Below are positions 8,264 to 17,356 of a stretch of DNA of 64,000 nucleotides, one piece after another. The stretch spans positions 1 through 64,000 of the forward strand of contig NZ_JAQMUB010000097.1 in the NCBI RefSeq assembly GCF_028330965.1. The letters are read 5' to 3'. Both the position numbers and the translations under genes were made by a program. The notes under the pieces are model-generated. The model ran no database searches. It was given only the letters and a program-made list of their open reading frames with translations, and had not been told where the DNA came from. Each line of letters opens with the position of its first letter. The first letter of the stretch is position 1. The DNA comes from Oscillatoria sp. CS-180. Lineage in GTDB: Bacteria; Cyanobacteriota; Cyanobacteriia; Phormidesmidales; Phormidesmidaceae.

Positions 8264-8562
8264 TGCTCAGCCTCTAGGAGGAACTGATAAAGCCGGTCTG
8301 CCCCCTCAGCGCGAGTTAGCCCTTCATTGAAATGAGCGCTGTAGTCCCACTCCATTCGTCTTTCCTCATCGATGCCGCGATCGCCCATGCACTTCGAGAC
8401 GATCTCATCAACCTGGGCGCACCATTCGTCAAACTCGTCATCACTAGCTTGAGAAACGGCATTCTCCAGCACATTGAAAAATGGCTCTAGATGTAGCTCA
8501 CGCTTTTGGGCGCGAATTAAATCCCTAGCGGCTTCGACAATGCGGCTTTCCAGATCAGCCAT
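8260..8562 (-). CDS. Hypothetical protein (100 aa)
   Basis: I start the gene at the ATG at 8562 (MADLESRIVEAARDL), which has AGAGG upstream, rather than at the TTG further upstream that would lie inside the leader. The protein is acidic and mostly helical, with FFNVLENAVSQASDDEFDEW near the middle. There is no recognised domain. It is coupled to the following 51-residue gene by a four-base overlap. Its leader has a perfect 20-base palindrome followed by TTTTT. Confidence 0.6.
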   Translation of the reverse strand: MADLESRIVEAARDLIRAQKRELHLEPFFNVLENAVSQASDDEFDEWCAQVDEIVSKCMGDRGIDEERRMEWDYSAHFNEGLTRAEGADRLYQFLLEAEQ

Positions 8563-8631
8563 AACCTGACCTCTTCTTAAACGTCCCAACCGCAAAGCGA
8601 AAGCAAAAAGGGATGCCCCACGTGGGGCATC
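8563..8631 (-). promoter_or_regulatory. Hairpin leader upstream of the 100-aa gene
   Basis: GATGCCCCACGTGGGGCATC (8612-8631) is a perfect palindrome. On the minus strand it is followed by CCTTTTTG and then a CGCTTTGCG mini-hairpin, the same order as in the other leaders. It could also terminate transcripts of the ardC-like gene. Confidence 0.6.
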
Positions 8632-8643
8632 GGGAATAGGGCA

Positions 8644-9552
8644 TCAAGCCACTTCGAGATCGACAGCAGCATTCTCTAGCAGCAGGTTTGCGGCCTTCTG
8701 CGCGAGGGTCGTGGCCCTGAAGAACGCCTTATTGTCTGTGCCGATTAGCTCCATCCAGTCTTCGAGAAAGCTGGCATGGTGCTCCAGCGCTGGGGTGATA
8801 TCCAGTTCGTTGCAGATGAAAGAAGCACCCAGCTCTGCAACCATTTCCTCAAAGGCATACTCCGAGGTACCGAACTTATTGCGAATGTCCCGATTGAGGC
8901 GGGATTCGTGCCCTGTTCGGTGGATCAACTCGTGAATCGCTGTACTGTAGTACAGTTCAGCACTGGAGAAATCCGCGAAGCGAGGTAAGCGAATTTGATC
9001 GCGGCTGGGCGAGTAGCAGGCTTTGCTCCCACCATGCTGAATGTCGGCATCTTGGGAGAAGATGAGCCATTCTGCATCATCAATTCGGGGGTCAGGGTTC
9101 TCTGGGCCTCGATAGCGATCGATCACCTCAGAGATCGGATGAGAGGATTCACTATCGTCGAAGCAGTCCAGGTTAAAGACCTGGAGCCACTTGATCGTGG
9201 TGAAGAATTTTTCCTCTGTTTCCCCCGTTACCGGATCTTCCTCTTCCTTACGAACGGTACCGCCCCAGCGGAGCCAGGTGGCTTTGCTGCCTTTGCGGAG
9301 CTTCCAACCCTTTTCCTGGGCTTGTTTGAACCCAGCGAACAGAGGGTATTGATACCCATGTGCGAGTACATCAACCTGGGCCAACAGCGGGTTAAGTCCC
9401 TCATACTGATGCCCGGTCACTGCGTTGCAGGTGGGAACAGTGCTCCACGGTTTGCGCCAGGGTATGGTGCCTGATTGCATAAGAGCCAGCAGGTTGTCGG
9501 CAACGATTTGAAATTTGTCACAGGCTTTGGATTTAGCGGTTTGTTTACGCAT
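8644..9552 (-). CDS. ArdC-like antirestriction / zincin-type peptidase
   Basis: The N-terminal domain (about residues 10-130) has the ArdC N-terminal pattern: a GTIPWRKPW segment, then G..YEGLN and AHGYQYPLFAGFKQ, and KGWKLRKGSKATWLRW. The C-terminal domain has the metallopeptidase motif HELIH at 207-211, followed by RTGH and a downstream EEMVAELGA helix. The length of 302 residues matches the family. ArdC proteins enter recipient cells with plasmid DNA and protect it from restriction, and the C-terminal domain is a zincin-like protease. The gene lies between the helicase-methyltransferase and small hypotheticals and has its own leader. I see no missing key residue. Confidence 0.85.
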   Translation of the reverse strand: MRKQTAKSKACDKFQIVADNLLALMQSGTIPWRKPWSTVPTCNAVTGHQYEGLNPLLAQVDVLAHGYQYPLFAGFKQAQEKGWKLRKGSKATWLRWGGTVRKEEEDPVTGETEEKFFTTIKWLQVFNLDCFDDSESSHPISEVIDRYRGPENPDPRIDDAEWLIFSQDADIQHGGSKACYSPSRDQIRLPRFADFSSAELYYSTAIHELIHRTGHESRLNRDIRNKFGTSEYAFEEMVAELGASFICNELDITPALEHHASFLEDWMELIGTDNKAFFRATTLAQKAANLLLENAAVDLEVA

Positions 9553-9629
9553 GGCTTTTAATTGATAGAAGTTTCAGCCATGCGCGGCGATAGCCCAAAA
9601 GAAAGCGGCCACCCCGAGGGATGACTGCC
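9553..9629 (-). promoter_or_regulatory. Hairpin leader with conserved box upstream of the ardC-like gene
   Basis: On the minus strand there is an imperfect hairpin at 9605-9629 (GGCAGTCATCCC with GGGTGGCCGC), then TTTCTTTT and the box GGGCTATCGCCGCGCA followed by TGGCTGA. The box is nearly identical to those in front of the 1443-residue gene and the RavA-like gene. Confidence 0.6.
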
Positions 9630-9649
9630 ATGTAACGATTGCAGGTGAA

Positions 9650-12600
9650 TTAACTCAGTAGCTTGACCACTGCCTCCAGAACTTCCGGGCCGCGAGTCTC
9701 GTCGGTTGGGACAAAGACCCGTCGCCGCCAGGAGATGATCTCGGTGAAGCAGCCTGCGGCCTTGAGCTGTTCGCACAGCCCATCCGAGACGGTGCCGGTG
9801 ATTTCCAGTCGCCGCTCGTCCATGAGCAACGAGGATTTCAGCGACAACCCGCCCGGCAGAGGTAGGTGTTGCTTCTGATTCAGCACCGTGTCGAACATCT
9901 CGGAAGCCGTGAGTTCGACCTGATGAACGCCCAGAGACTTGGCGATCGCCTGCATCTTGTGCAACTCCACCACCCGACCGAGGAGGCGTTCGCCATCATC
10001 GGTTTGCAAGCGGTAGACCCGCATGTTTTCCCGGTCTAGCGAGTTCCAGATCGGCAGCAGTAAGCCACAGATCAGGAAGATCCGATCGCTGGTGAATTCA
10101 GGAATTCGGCTCACTTCGTCCTGCCAGCAGCGCTGCCATTCAGATGCAGAAGCATCTTCCCAGGTGCTGTTTTCTAGTTCGGCCACAGTCAGCTTGGTAC
10201 GGATGATGGGACGCACCAGCGCCGCGCGAGGGATGACCGCCCCCGAATCACTCATCGCCGATGAGGTTGGGATGACGACTGCCGCCCGTCCAGACTTCTG
10301 GTTGACCATCAAGCGGCCTTCCCATCTCTTCTGCAGCTCCAGGGCTTCTTGAACGCTGGTATACTCCGTCCGCCAGCTTCGCTCGACCTCCACGCAGAAG
10401 GTTTCGCTGCCGGAGACATGAGTGTAGACCACGTTGCGATCCACCACCGCCAGCTTGTCCGCCTGGATGGTTTCAACGCCACTCTCGAAGGTGCCAGTAG
10501 CGATCGCCGCTTCCACCCGTGTTTCGACCAGCATCTCGAAGACTTCAAAGAGGTCATTCTGGAGCTGAATTGGCAAGGCCAGGATGCGGTTCAGGAACTG
10601 CGCCATACTGGGCAAGTCCTCCCGCAATCCCCCTTCTTTGGAGGTCAGGGTTAGCCCTGTAGCCCTTTCAAACTGTGCCAGGGAGCAACAGTCTACTTGC
10701 TCGGCATACAGCAGTCGGAACAGTTCCCGTAGTGCGGATTGGGCATAGAGAGATTCCAGGTTGTCTTTGGAGTCAAAGAGTCCCTGTCCTCCGGTCTGCC
10801 GCTGCCCTCGGGTGAGTGCCCCTAGTGCATCGAGTCGCCTGGCAATTGTCGAGATGAATCGCCGCTCGCCGCGTACGTCTGTCACCACAGGCCGAAAGAT
10901 CGGCGCTGTAGCTTGGTTGGTACGGTGAGACCGACCGAGCCCTTGGATCGCGCCATCGGCCTGCCATCCCGCTTCAAGCAGGTAATGCACCCGCCTGCGC
11001 GTATTCTGACAGCCCAAGTCGGCATGGTAAGAGCGTCCGGTATTCCCGGCCCCGCTGAAGATCAGGACATCCTTCTCTCCATCCATGAAGGATTGGGTTT
11101 CTGAGAGATTCGCCGATGCCGGACGCTTCGCCACATACTGTCGCCCATCTGGATCACTGAGAATCCGCACGGAACGCCCGGTGACTTCTGCGACCCGATC
11201 ATGACCAAAATGGTGCAGAATTTGCTCTAATGCACCGGATAGGGCTGGCAATGACGCCACTTTGCCAACTAGGGCGTCTCGCTGGTCTTCCGCTTCACGG
11301 CAGATCACGGGATTGCCGTCAGCGTCTTGCACCAAACTGGAACGCACCTGACCATCTTCGGTTGTGTATGCCTCATAGAGATACACAGGGAACGCATTGA
11401 ACAAGTAGGTCATGATGTTCTCTCGTGGGGTCACATCAATGTTGAGGTCATCCCACTCCTCGGTGGGCACCTCTGATAGACGGCGTTTGATCATCTCCTC
11501 ATTGGTCGAAACCAATTGGATCACTGGGGCCAACCCCTCTGCTAGATCTGCCTCCATTGCCTGAAGCAGGCTGGGGCATTTCATTGAGGTCAGCAGGTGG
11601 TTGAAGAACCGCTGCTTGTTCGACTCGAAGGCCGACCGCGCCGCGCCTTTAGCCGAGCGGTTCAAGTTTGCGCCGCTGACCGCCAGCGCCTCTTCCAGGT
11701 GGGTGTGAATCACCTGGAACACTTCGGAATAGGTGTCGTAGATCTTGATTTGATCAGGCGTCAGGGGAACGGCCAGGGCATCATACTCCACGCCCTCGAA
11801 ACTGATGTTTCGAGCGAAGTACAGGCCCAACGCCTTCAGGTCGCGACACACCACTTCCATTGCGGCCACCCCACCGGACTCAATGGCCGAGATAAAGTCA
11901 GAGCGGTTAGGAAACGGAAAGTCGCCAGTTTGCCACAGGCCCAGGCGGGAAGCGTAAGCGAGGTTGGACACCTTAGAGGCACCTGTCGCTGACACGTAGA
12001 CCACCCGCGCATCGGGCAGTGCATTTTGTAGACGCAGACCTGTGAGCCCCTGTTGGGAGGCTTCCTGGATGCCGCGACTCCCTTCTTGGGCGATCGCGTT
12101 CCCCATCGAGTGCGCCTCATCAAAGGCAATGACACCCTCAAAGTCAGCACCCAGCCAGTCAGTGATTTGCTCTAACCGAGACTTCTTGCCGCCCCGACTG
12201 CCACCCCGCAGGGTTGCATAGGTCGTGAACAAGATGCCTTCGCTAATGGGGATGTCAGCACCCAGCTTGAACTTCGAGAGTGAGACGACCTTGGACTCGT
12301 CACCACCAAGGGCTTTCCAATCCCGCCGCGCATCTTCAATCAGCTTGTCGGACTTAGACAACCATAGGGCTTTCGTGCGCCCCTGGAGCCAGTTGTCCAG
12401 AACGATACCAGCCACCTGACGGCCTTTGCCGGAACCCGTGCCGTCACCGAGGAACCAACCGCACCGAAATTGCACGGCATCCGGGTCGCCACTGCTGGCA
12501 ACCTCGATCTTGTCCAGCGTTTCGTCAACTTTGTAACAGCCGCCAAGAAGCTGGCTGTGGGCTTCGCCTGCATAGACGACGCTCTCTAGCTGTGCTTCTG

Positions 12601-13981
12601 AGAGCAGGCCCTCAACCACCGCTTTTGGCAACTTAGGCCGATAGCTAGGCATCGGTGGCCGCACTGCGGAGAGCGCGACTGACTCACACAAGGTCGTAGG
12701 ATGCTTCTGCGCCCCCTGGATAGAGATGCGCTGAGGTTGATAGACCTCATACAAAACTGCCTGAGTTTGTGTGGTGGTCGGGGGCACTTCCTCATACTCC
12801 ACGTCGATCACGTCATCCCAGAACGGGCCAGGATTCACTTCAGTGGGTTGTGGAGTTGGTTTCGGCTGTGCTTTGGCCTTGGCTTTAGCCGCTTGAGGTT
12901 TGGCTGGCTGCGGCTCATCGCGGAGAGGCAATGACCGGAGTTGCAGCTCACTGCGGGGCGGGAGTGACCGGAGTAGATGAGCCACTTTCGCCAGTTCCAG
13001 CGATCGCACCTTGGCAGTTTTGCTGTCGATCTGAGTAATCATCCACTCGGTTCCGATGTCTAGGGACATTGGGGTTCCGATGGGAGCTACTTTATCGATA
13101 ACGGTTAAGCGAGTTTCGATGGAGGTACCGTGCTTGAGATAGGTATCCCCAGAGAAGACCACAGTGGCGCGGACGCAGACCTGATCCTCTAAACCAGAAA
13201 ACGCAGTTCTCCAGAATTTGGAGTCCGGCGAAAACCAACGTCCCGAAACCAACACCAGGCGACCACCCGGTACTAACCGCAGAAACGCAGAACGTACATG
13301 GTTGCCGGTGGCATCAGGATTACGCCGATCTTGTCTGGGAGAGGCAGAAAACGGTGGGTTCATGACCACTACGGAAGGTTGAACATGCCCCGGCATCAGG
13401 TCGTGGATATGCTCAGCATTGAACTGATGCACCGCCGTTTGTGGAAACAACAGGCGCAATAGTTCAAATCGGCGATCGCTCAACTCATTCAGAACCACTT
13501 GAGCCCCGCGCACGGCGCAGAACTGGGCTAAGATGCCCGTTCCGGCTGAGGGTTCTAGAACTAGATCGGTTGGTGTAACCCGCGCACAGTGAGAGGCTAC
13601 ATACGCCAGTTGCAGCGGTGTTGAGAACTGTTGCAGGGCGATCGCTTCTTCGTTGCGTCGCGTATGAGTCAGACCCAACGCTTCTAGTCGGGCGAACTGC
13701 TGCAGGGCGGCGATCGCCGAGGTGCCTTGAGTTTTCATGTCCTCTGCGAAGTAGGGGAGCATGAAAACAAAGGCCGATTCTTGAAGGTCATAGACCTCTT
13801 TCCATGACCACAGGCCCTCAGCGTCGGAACCGCCAAAGGCTGTTTGCATTAATTTCCGGGCGTGACTGCGGTGAAGTTTACAGTTCCGCCAAAAGATGCG
13901 GCCCAACTGCCGCACGAGGTCTAAAATTCCGTTTTCCTGAGCCGCATCACAAGTGGGCTCATGTTGTTGTTGAAGTAGCAT
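9650..13981 (-). CDS. Strawberry-notch-type helicase fused to N6-adenine methyltransferase
   Basis: The 1443-residue protein has an N-terminal methyltransferase domain with EPSAGTGI at 143-150 and NPPF at 208-211, which predicts adenine-N6 methylation. A proline-rich linker follows around 360-400. Next comes a superfamily 2 helicase-like region with GDGTGSGKGRQ at 512-522, DEAH at about 620 and a GLGRSHRTNQ motif near residue 990. The order methyltransferase, P-loop NTPase and strawberry-notch C-terminal domain is that of large plasmid and phage proteins thought to modify or protect incoming DNA. No Rossmann or Walker residue is missing. The gene is flanked by leader hairpins on both sides. 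The role in plasmid establishment or anti-restriction is inferred. Confidence 0.85.
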   Translation of the reverse strand: MLLQQQHEPTCDAAQENGILDLVRQLGRIFWRNCKLHRSHARKLMQTAFGGSDAEGLWSWKEVYDLQESAFVFMLPYFAEDMKTQGTSAIAALQQFARLEALGLTHTRRNEEAIALQQFSTPLQLAYVASHCARVTPTDLVLEPSAGTGILAQFCAVRGAQVVLNELSDRRFELLRLLFPQTAVHQFNAEHIHDLMPGHVQPSVVVMNPPFSASPRQDRRNPDATGNHVRSAFLRLVPGGRLVLVSGRWFSPDSKFWRTAFSGLEDQVCVRATVVFSGDTYLKHGTSIETRLTVIDKVAPIGTPMSLDIGTEWMITQIDSKTAKVRSLELAKVAHLLRSLPPRSELQLRSLPLRDEPQPAKPQAAKAKAKAQPKPTPQPTEVNPGPFWDDVIDVEYEEVPPTTTQTQAVLYEVYQPQRISIQGAQKHPTTLCESVALSAVRPPMPSYRPKLPKAVVEGLLSEAQLESVVYAGEAHSQLLGGCYKVDETLDKIEVASSGDPDAVQFRCGWFLGDGTGSGKGRQVAGIVLDNWLQGRTKALWLSKSDKLIEDARRDWKALGGDESKVVSLSKFKLGADIPISEGILFTTYATLRGGSRGGKKSRLEQITDWLGADFEGVIAFDEAHSMGNAIAQEGSRGIQEASQQGLTGLRLQNALPDARVVYVSATGASKVSNLAYASRLGLWQTGDFPFPNRSDFISAIESGGVAAMEVVCRDLKALGLYFARNISFEGVEYDALAVPLTPDQIKIYDTYSEVFQVIHTHLEEALAVSGANLNRSAKGAARSAFESNKQRFFNHLLTSMKCPSLLQAMEADLAEGLAPVIQLVSTNEEMIKRRLSEVPTEEWDDLNIDVTPRENIMTYLFNAFPVYLYEAYTTEDGQVRSSLVQDADGNPVICREAEDQRDALVGKVASLPALSGALEQILHHFGHDRVAEVTGRSVRILSDPDGRQYVAKRPASANLSETQSFMDGEKDVLIFSGAGNTGRSYHADLGCQNTRRRVHYLLEAGWQADGAIQGLGRSHRTNQATAPIFRPVVTDVRGERRFISTIARRLDALGALTRGQRQTGGQGLFDSKDNLESLYAQSALRELFRLLYAEQVDCCSLAQFERATGLTLTSKEGGLREDLPSMAQFLNRILALPIQLQNDLFEVFEMLVETRVEAAIATGTFESGVETIQADKLAVVDRNVVYTHVSGSETFCVEVERSWRTEYTSVQEALELQKRWEGRLMVNQKSGRAAVVIPTSSAMSDSGAVIPRAALVRPIIRTKLTVAELENSTWEDASASEWQRCWQDEVSRIPEFTSDRIFLICGLLLPIWNSLDRENMRVYRLQTDDGERLLGRVVELHKMQAIAKSLGVHQVELTASEMFDTVLNQKQHLPLPGGLSLKSSLLMDERRLEITGTVSDGLCEQLKAAGCFTEIISWRRRVFVPTDETRGPEVLEAVVKLLS

Positions 13982-14056
13982 AATGATTCGCCTATGAAGG
14001 GTCGCCCCTGCGCGGCGATAGCCAAAAAAGAAGCAGTCGTCTTCACGGACGACTGC
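13982..14056 (-). promoter_or_regulatory. Hairpin leader with conserved box upstream of the helicase-methyltransferase
   Basis: GCAGTCGTC and GACGACTGC (14033-14056) form a nine-pair stem. On the minus strand it is followed by TTCTTTTTTGGC and the box GGCTATCGCCGCGCA, then GGGGCGACC, an AGGCGAA ribosome binding site and ATG. Confidence 0.65.
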
Positions 14057-14093
14057 TCAGAAAGGCATAGCTGAGATGGGAATCGTGTGCCGT

Positions 14094-14270
14094 TTAACAG
14101 CACTGGACTGCGCGTAGTTGACGAGGCGCAAGCTTATGTCTGCGGCCCTCAACTCTAACCAAGACGAAACCCTTGGGAAGTCCCGTAAAACCTACGACCT
14201 CGCCAATTTGATGATCCTGGGTCTGAACCAAATCATGAATATCCATAGTGCTAGCTGAATTGCTTGTCAT
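14094..14270 (-). CDS. Small hypothetical protein (58 aa)
   Basis: The frame begins MTSNSASTMDIHDLVQTQDH and continues with a compact beta-type sequence, GEVVGFTGLPKGFVLVRVEG, ending in basic residues. GGAAGG lies directly before the ATG; a second ATG seven codons later (MDIHDL) is an alternative start. It is found immediately downstream of the decayed pseudogene on the same strand. The longer frame to 14594 reads through one of that pseudogene's shifted frames and is not a real extension. The function is unknown. Confidence 0.45.
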   Translation of the reverse strand: MTSNSASTMDIHDLVQTQDHQIGEVVGFTGLPKGFVLVRVEGRRHKLAPRQLRAVQCC

Positions 14271-14302
14271 CCCTTCCAGGCGTAAGCGAAAGGGCCAAAA
14301 TT

Positions 14303-14819
14303 TTACTCGATGAATTGATGGGCTTCGGCGATCGCGGACTTGGAGAGGGCGAATCCGTGCTCGTCTAGATGGCTCTGGATTGCCTCGATACTTATAATCT
14401 ATGTCGATATCCTTTTTTGACCGTTTCCGACTCTGATCGATATGCAACCACGGGACGCAAGCCCCAATTCCGGCAAGGGCGGATTCTTCGAGAAACTGAT
14501 GCAAAACGGCGATATCCGCGCCCCATTGCCAAACCGGGACCAGGGGTAGACCGCAGTTTTTGCAGCGGTTCCAGTTGGCAAGGGTTTCGTCCATGTCGCC
14601 AAGTTCATCAGGTGCGACGACAAACTCGAACGATCGCGATCGACATCAATTGTTGTTCCGTTTTTGAGGCGCGATAGGCCCCAGAGTCGAGAGCGGCTTG
14701 GGCATTCATGCCCTTGGCGTTGTGCAAATCGGTGGGGTCAACTAGGATGCGTGTCACCCCAGCCTTGATGAGTATGTCGCGCTCCTCGGTGGAGCCGATG
14801 CCCGAAAGACATACTTCAT
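14303..14819 (-). pseudogene. Frameshifted remnant, possibly a TGT-like TIM-barrel protein
   Basis: Several frames must be joined to read one protein. The pieces are CLSGIGSTEERDILIKAGV through LDSGAYRA, then LKNGTTIDVDRDR, then EFVVAPDELGDMDETLANW through LPLVPVWQWGADI and GIGACVPWLH, and finally SHLDEHGFALSKSAIAEAH ending FIE and a stop. About four frame changes, one just after the ATG, make it non-functional unless the assembly is in error. LDSGAYR, the APDELGD segment and the late GIG.CVP motif recall the barrel strands of tRNA-guanine transglycosylase-like proteins, but the match is by eye and weak. It has its own hairpin leader, so it was once an ordinary gene of this block. Confidence 0.55.
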
Positions 14820-14894
14820 GTTGCTTCTGCCTGAAGGAAGGTCGCTCAGATAGCCCAGCCGCGCAAAAAAAGACGCTTCCCAGATGAGAAGCGT
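14820..14894 (-). promoter_or_regulatory. Hairpin leader upstream of the pseudogene
   Basis: ACGCTTC and GAAGCGT (14873-14894) form a stem. On the minus strand it is followed by a run of seven T, GCGCGGCTGGGCTATCTGAG and GCGACC, which resembles the conserved box in a rearranged order. The leader has survived although the gene has decayed. Confidence 0.55.
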
Positions 14895-14915
14895 TGGTCA
14901 GGGCGTCGGTGACAA

Positions 14916-15698
14916 TCACGATTCGACATAGCCTTTGCGGAGTTTCGCCTTGATGATGTCGTCATATGCCGCTTGACAGGCGAACTGGTTGGCGAAGACC
15001 TTCAGTCTAGATTGGCCTTTCGTGCCAATCCGTCCATATCGGGTTTGGAAGCCCAGCCCATCAGAACGCATCGTTATTTCCCAAAACTTGGAAGCGTTTT
15101 CGGAATAGTTGACACACTCGAAATAGCGAGAGGCTGAACCTGAAGCTACCGGAGTATTTTGTACGGCTTGTGTAGTCTGTTGTTGCCACGGCTCAGGGGT
15201 CTTGCGCTCTAGCCACTCGTCGCTAGACTGTTCGCAGACGCCTCCCTGATGAGCAAAGCCCAAGTCTTTGGACGTTTCCCGATCTAAGTCACTGTCGCAA
15301 ACTAGCAGCGTATGGAATGGCTGAAGCTCTTGCATTAGCCCCTCAATCAGGTGGGCATAGGGCTTATTGAAGCCTGGCACATCCACTTCTTCCCAGTACC
15401 CCTCTTCCAGTAAATTCCCCCACGGGAACCGCGTGGCTTTGAGTTTTCGGAGAGTCGGAAAACCGCTCTCTGATTGGCTCAGCCAGTAGGCATAACCCAC
15501 GGGGCTACCGGAGATCAGGAAATGGGAGATTGGCAAGATTGCCATTAAGTTGATGCTTTTGGATAGGCGCTCCTCGATAGAGAGGTTGCCTTGAGCGTCT
15601 AAAACGGCCACTTCTACCCGATCTTCGTAGAGTCCCAGTCGTTCAGGAATTTCAGGGCGGTTCAGAATGTTCGTTAGCAAAATAACTAAGGGTTTCAC
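14916..15698 (-). CDS. WGR-domain protein
   Basis: I choose the GTG at 15698 (GAGGAC upstream), because the more distal ATG at 15743 lies inside the terminator-like hairpin. The last 70 residues form a WGR domain: RYFECVNYSENASKFWEI, then the characteristic RYGRIGTKGQ, and the end DIIKAKLRKGYVES. WGR domains bind nucleic acids in PARPs and in bacterial VWA/ATPase-associated proteins. The N-terminal part has LLVCDSDLDRE and looks like an alpha/beta domain I do not recognise. It lies next to a VWA protein and a MoxR-type ATPase, which suggests a functional link because WGR proteins often accompany such pairs. Confidence 0.75.
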   Translation of the reverse strand: MKPLVILLTNILNRPEIPERLGLYEDRVEVAVLDAQGNLSIEERLSKSINLMAILPISHFLISGSPVGYAYWLSQSESGFPTLRKLKATRFPWGNLLEEGYWEEVDVPGFNKPYAHLIEGLMQELQPFHTLLVCDSDLDRETSKDLGFAHQGGVCEQSSDEWLERKTPEPWQQQTTQAVQNTPVASGSASRYFECVNYSENASKFWEITMRSDGLGFQTRYGRIGTKGQSRLKVFANQFACQAAYDDIIKAKLRKGYVES

Positions 15699-15750
15699 TG
15701 GAATGTCCTCATGCGAAAAATCGGGAGTGTGGCCCTGCTGCACTCCCGAT
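15699..15750 (-). promoter_or_regulatory. Hairpin leader upstream of the WGR gene
   Basis: ATCGGGAGTG (15720-15729) and CACTCCCGAT (15741-15750) pair perfectly over ten bases. On the minus strand TTTTCGC, then GAGGAC and the GTG start follow. No mini-hairpin box is evident here, so it is the shortest version of the leader. Confidence 0.6.
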
Positions 15751-15762
15751 TAGTGGTCGAAT

Positions 15763-17346
15763 TCAGATGTCAAAGACCTGATGAACTTGAGGGTCGCTCA
15801 AATCTCTGACATGGATATTTATGTCGCTGAAGCGATCTAAAACTTCAGTGTTGACATAGCTGCCGACGAGCAGCGTATAGACCTTGAAGTTCAAGCGCTG
15901 CTGGGCTTCTCGCCATTTCTGGGAGAAGCTTTCGGTCACATCGGCCTCGCCATCCGTAATGAACACGACATCGGCCTCTTTCAGGTCCGCGTGTTTATCC
16001 AGGGCGTCGAGAGCTTCAGAAAGCGGTTTCATGAAGTCGGTGCCGCCCCCGTACTGCCGATCTGCCAGATCGAGCCGATCAGCTGGAGAGGCCGTTAATG
16101 GGTCAATGTCCTTGACGTGCCGCACCTGCGAGTCATAGAGAATGACCCGTGCTTTTCGGTTCTGGCTCTGGGCGATACCCACCAAGGCCAGCATCAAGCC
16201 GGTTGATTCAACCTCATTCGGCCCATCCATCGAACCAGACTTGTCGAGACAGATGACGACGGGGCCTTGTTGACCGTCATCACTACTGCCATCGAACTCC
16301 TGTTGCATCAGGGACTCCTCGGCGAAGTCTTTCATGAAATGGGTGCGGGCCGCATCGAGGGCGACTCGGACTAACTCAGAGGGAGCTAGCTTGGCGAGAT
16401 CGTTGCCCGTGCTGGTATCAGCAATCTGGTCGGGCACTTGTTTGGAGCGCTTTACCCCCTGCCGGAGGGCCGCGATCGCCTGGAAGCGACCCGCAGCTTC
16501 AGCGATTTGACGGAACCGCTGATTGCTCATCAGGCGTTGGGCGACTCGCTCTTTCTGTTGGGCCGTACCAGGACACTTGAGGGTGCCCAGGCCATCTCCC
16601 CAGCCAAAGCCAATCAGAGCCATGCGTTGCTCATACACCCTGTTCAGGGCTTGATACACTGCATTGGCGATTTCCTCGGCCATTGCCTCGCCAATCTTCT
16701 CAGCGAAGGCTTGGGCCGCTTTATCGACTCGCCCCATCTTGGTTTTGATCTTCTGAACCGCTTTCTTGAGGCCAGCGACGTCAAAGTCGAGCTGTTCAAG
16801 CTGCTGTTGCAAAGCTGCTAACCTTTGCGAGTCGGTTTCCGCTTGTCGTTCCAGCTTGAGACGCTTGTGAGCTTCCTCCCGTGCTGTGAGCTCAGTCTGG
16901 AGACGCACAAACTCCGCCTCTAGTTCTTCAGCCTTTTGCGGGTTAAAGCTACGGGGCGGTTGGGGCAGTTTCTCAATCGCCCACTCACAGAGCTTACAAG
17001 TAGCTTCCCCGGCTGCCAGTTTGTTATTTCGGCAGGCAATCTGAAGTTCGCCGATGTCCACAGACTCATTGATGAGCTGGTGGAGGACATGCCCCCAGAG
17101 CGCTTCGGGTCGGAGTTGATCGTGGGGAATCGGTTGGGGTGCTGTGTAGAGGCGGTGAAACATCTCCTCTGCGAATAGTTCCCAGCCCTTTATCCGTTGC
17201 TCACCAATGTCGATAGCGGCTGCAAAATCGGGGAAAGCCTGCAAGTAGTCCTTCCAGGTGTCCCGATCCCATTGGGACAAGACATAGCACAGTGATGCTA
17301 CCTGGGATGTCCAGTTAGAAGGGATTGGTTGAATCTGCAAAGTCAT
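15763..17346 (-). CDS. VWA-domain protein, partner of MoxR/RavA-type ATPase
   Basis: The 527-residue protein has an N-terminal helical part, a coiled coil around residues 138-210 and a C-terminal von Willebrand A domain. The metal-ion-dependent adhesion site is complete: DKSGS at 368-372, a GGGTDF segment and TDGEAD. The order is that of ViaA-like proteins, which work with the RavA ATPase encoded directly upstream. Only 10 bases separate the two genes, and AAGGAG lies before the ATG, so they form an operon. The likely role is chaperone-like remodelling of a macromolecular complex; the substrate is unknown. There is no membrane segment. Confidence 0.85.
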   Translation of the reverse strand: MTLQIQPIPSNWTSQVASLCYVLSQWDRDTWKDYLQAFPDFAAAIDIGEQRIKGWELFAEEMFHRLYTAPQPIPHDQLRPEALWGHVLHQLINESVDIGELQIACRNNKLAAGEATCKLCEWAIEKLPQPPRSFNPQKAEELEAEFVRLQTELTAREEAHKRLKLERQAETDSQRLAALQQQLEQLDFDVAGLKKAVQKIKTKMGRVDKAAQAFAEKIGEAMAEEIANAVYQALNRVYEQRMALIGFGWGDGLGTLKCPGTAQQKERVAQRLMSNQRFRQIAEAAGRFQAIAALRQGVKRSKQVPDQIADTSTGNDLAKLAPSELVRVALDAARTHFMKDFAEESLMQQEFDGSSDDGQQGPVVICLDKSGSMDGPNEVESTGLMLALVGIAQSQNRKARVILYDSQVRHVKDIDPLTASPADRLDLADRQYGGGTDFMKPLSEALDALDKHADLKEADVVFITDGEADVTESFSQKWREAQQRLNFKVYTLLVGSYVNTEVLDRFSDINIHVRDLSDPQVHQVFDI

Positions 17347-17356
17347 GGTTTGCTCC

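Noticed and set aside
14399-14623. 74-codon minus-strand frame
   Set aside because: It is one of the shifted frames of the decayed pseudogene, not a separate gene.
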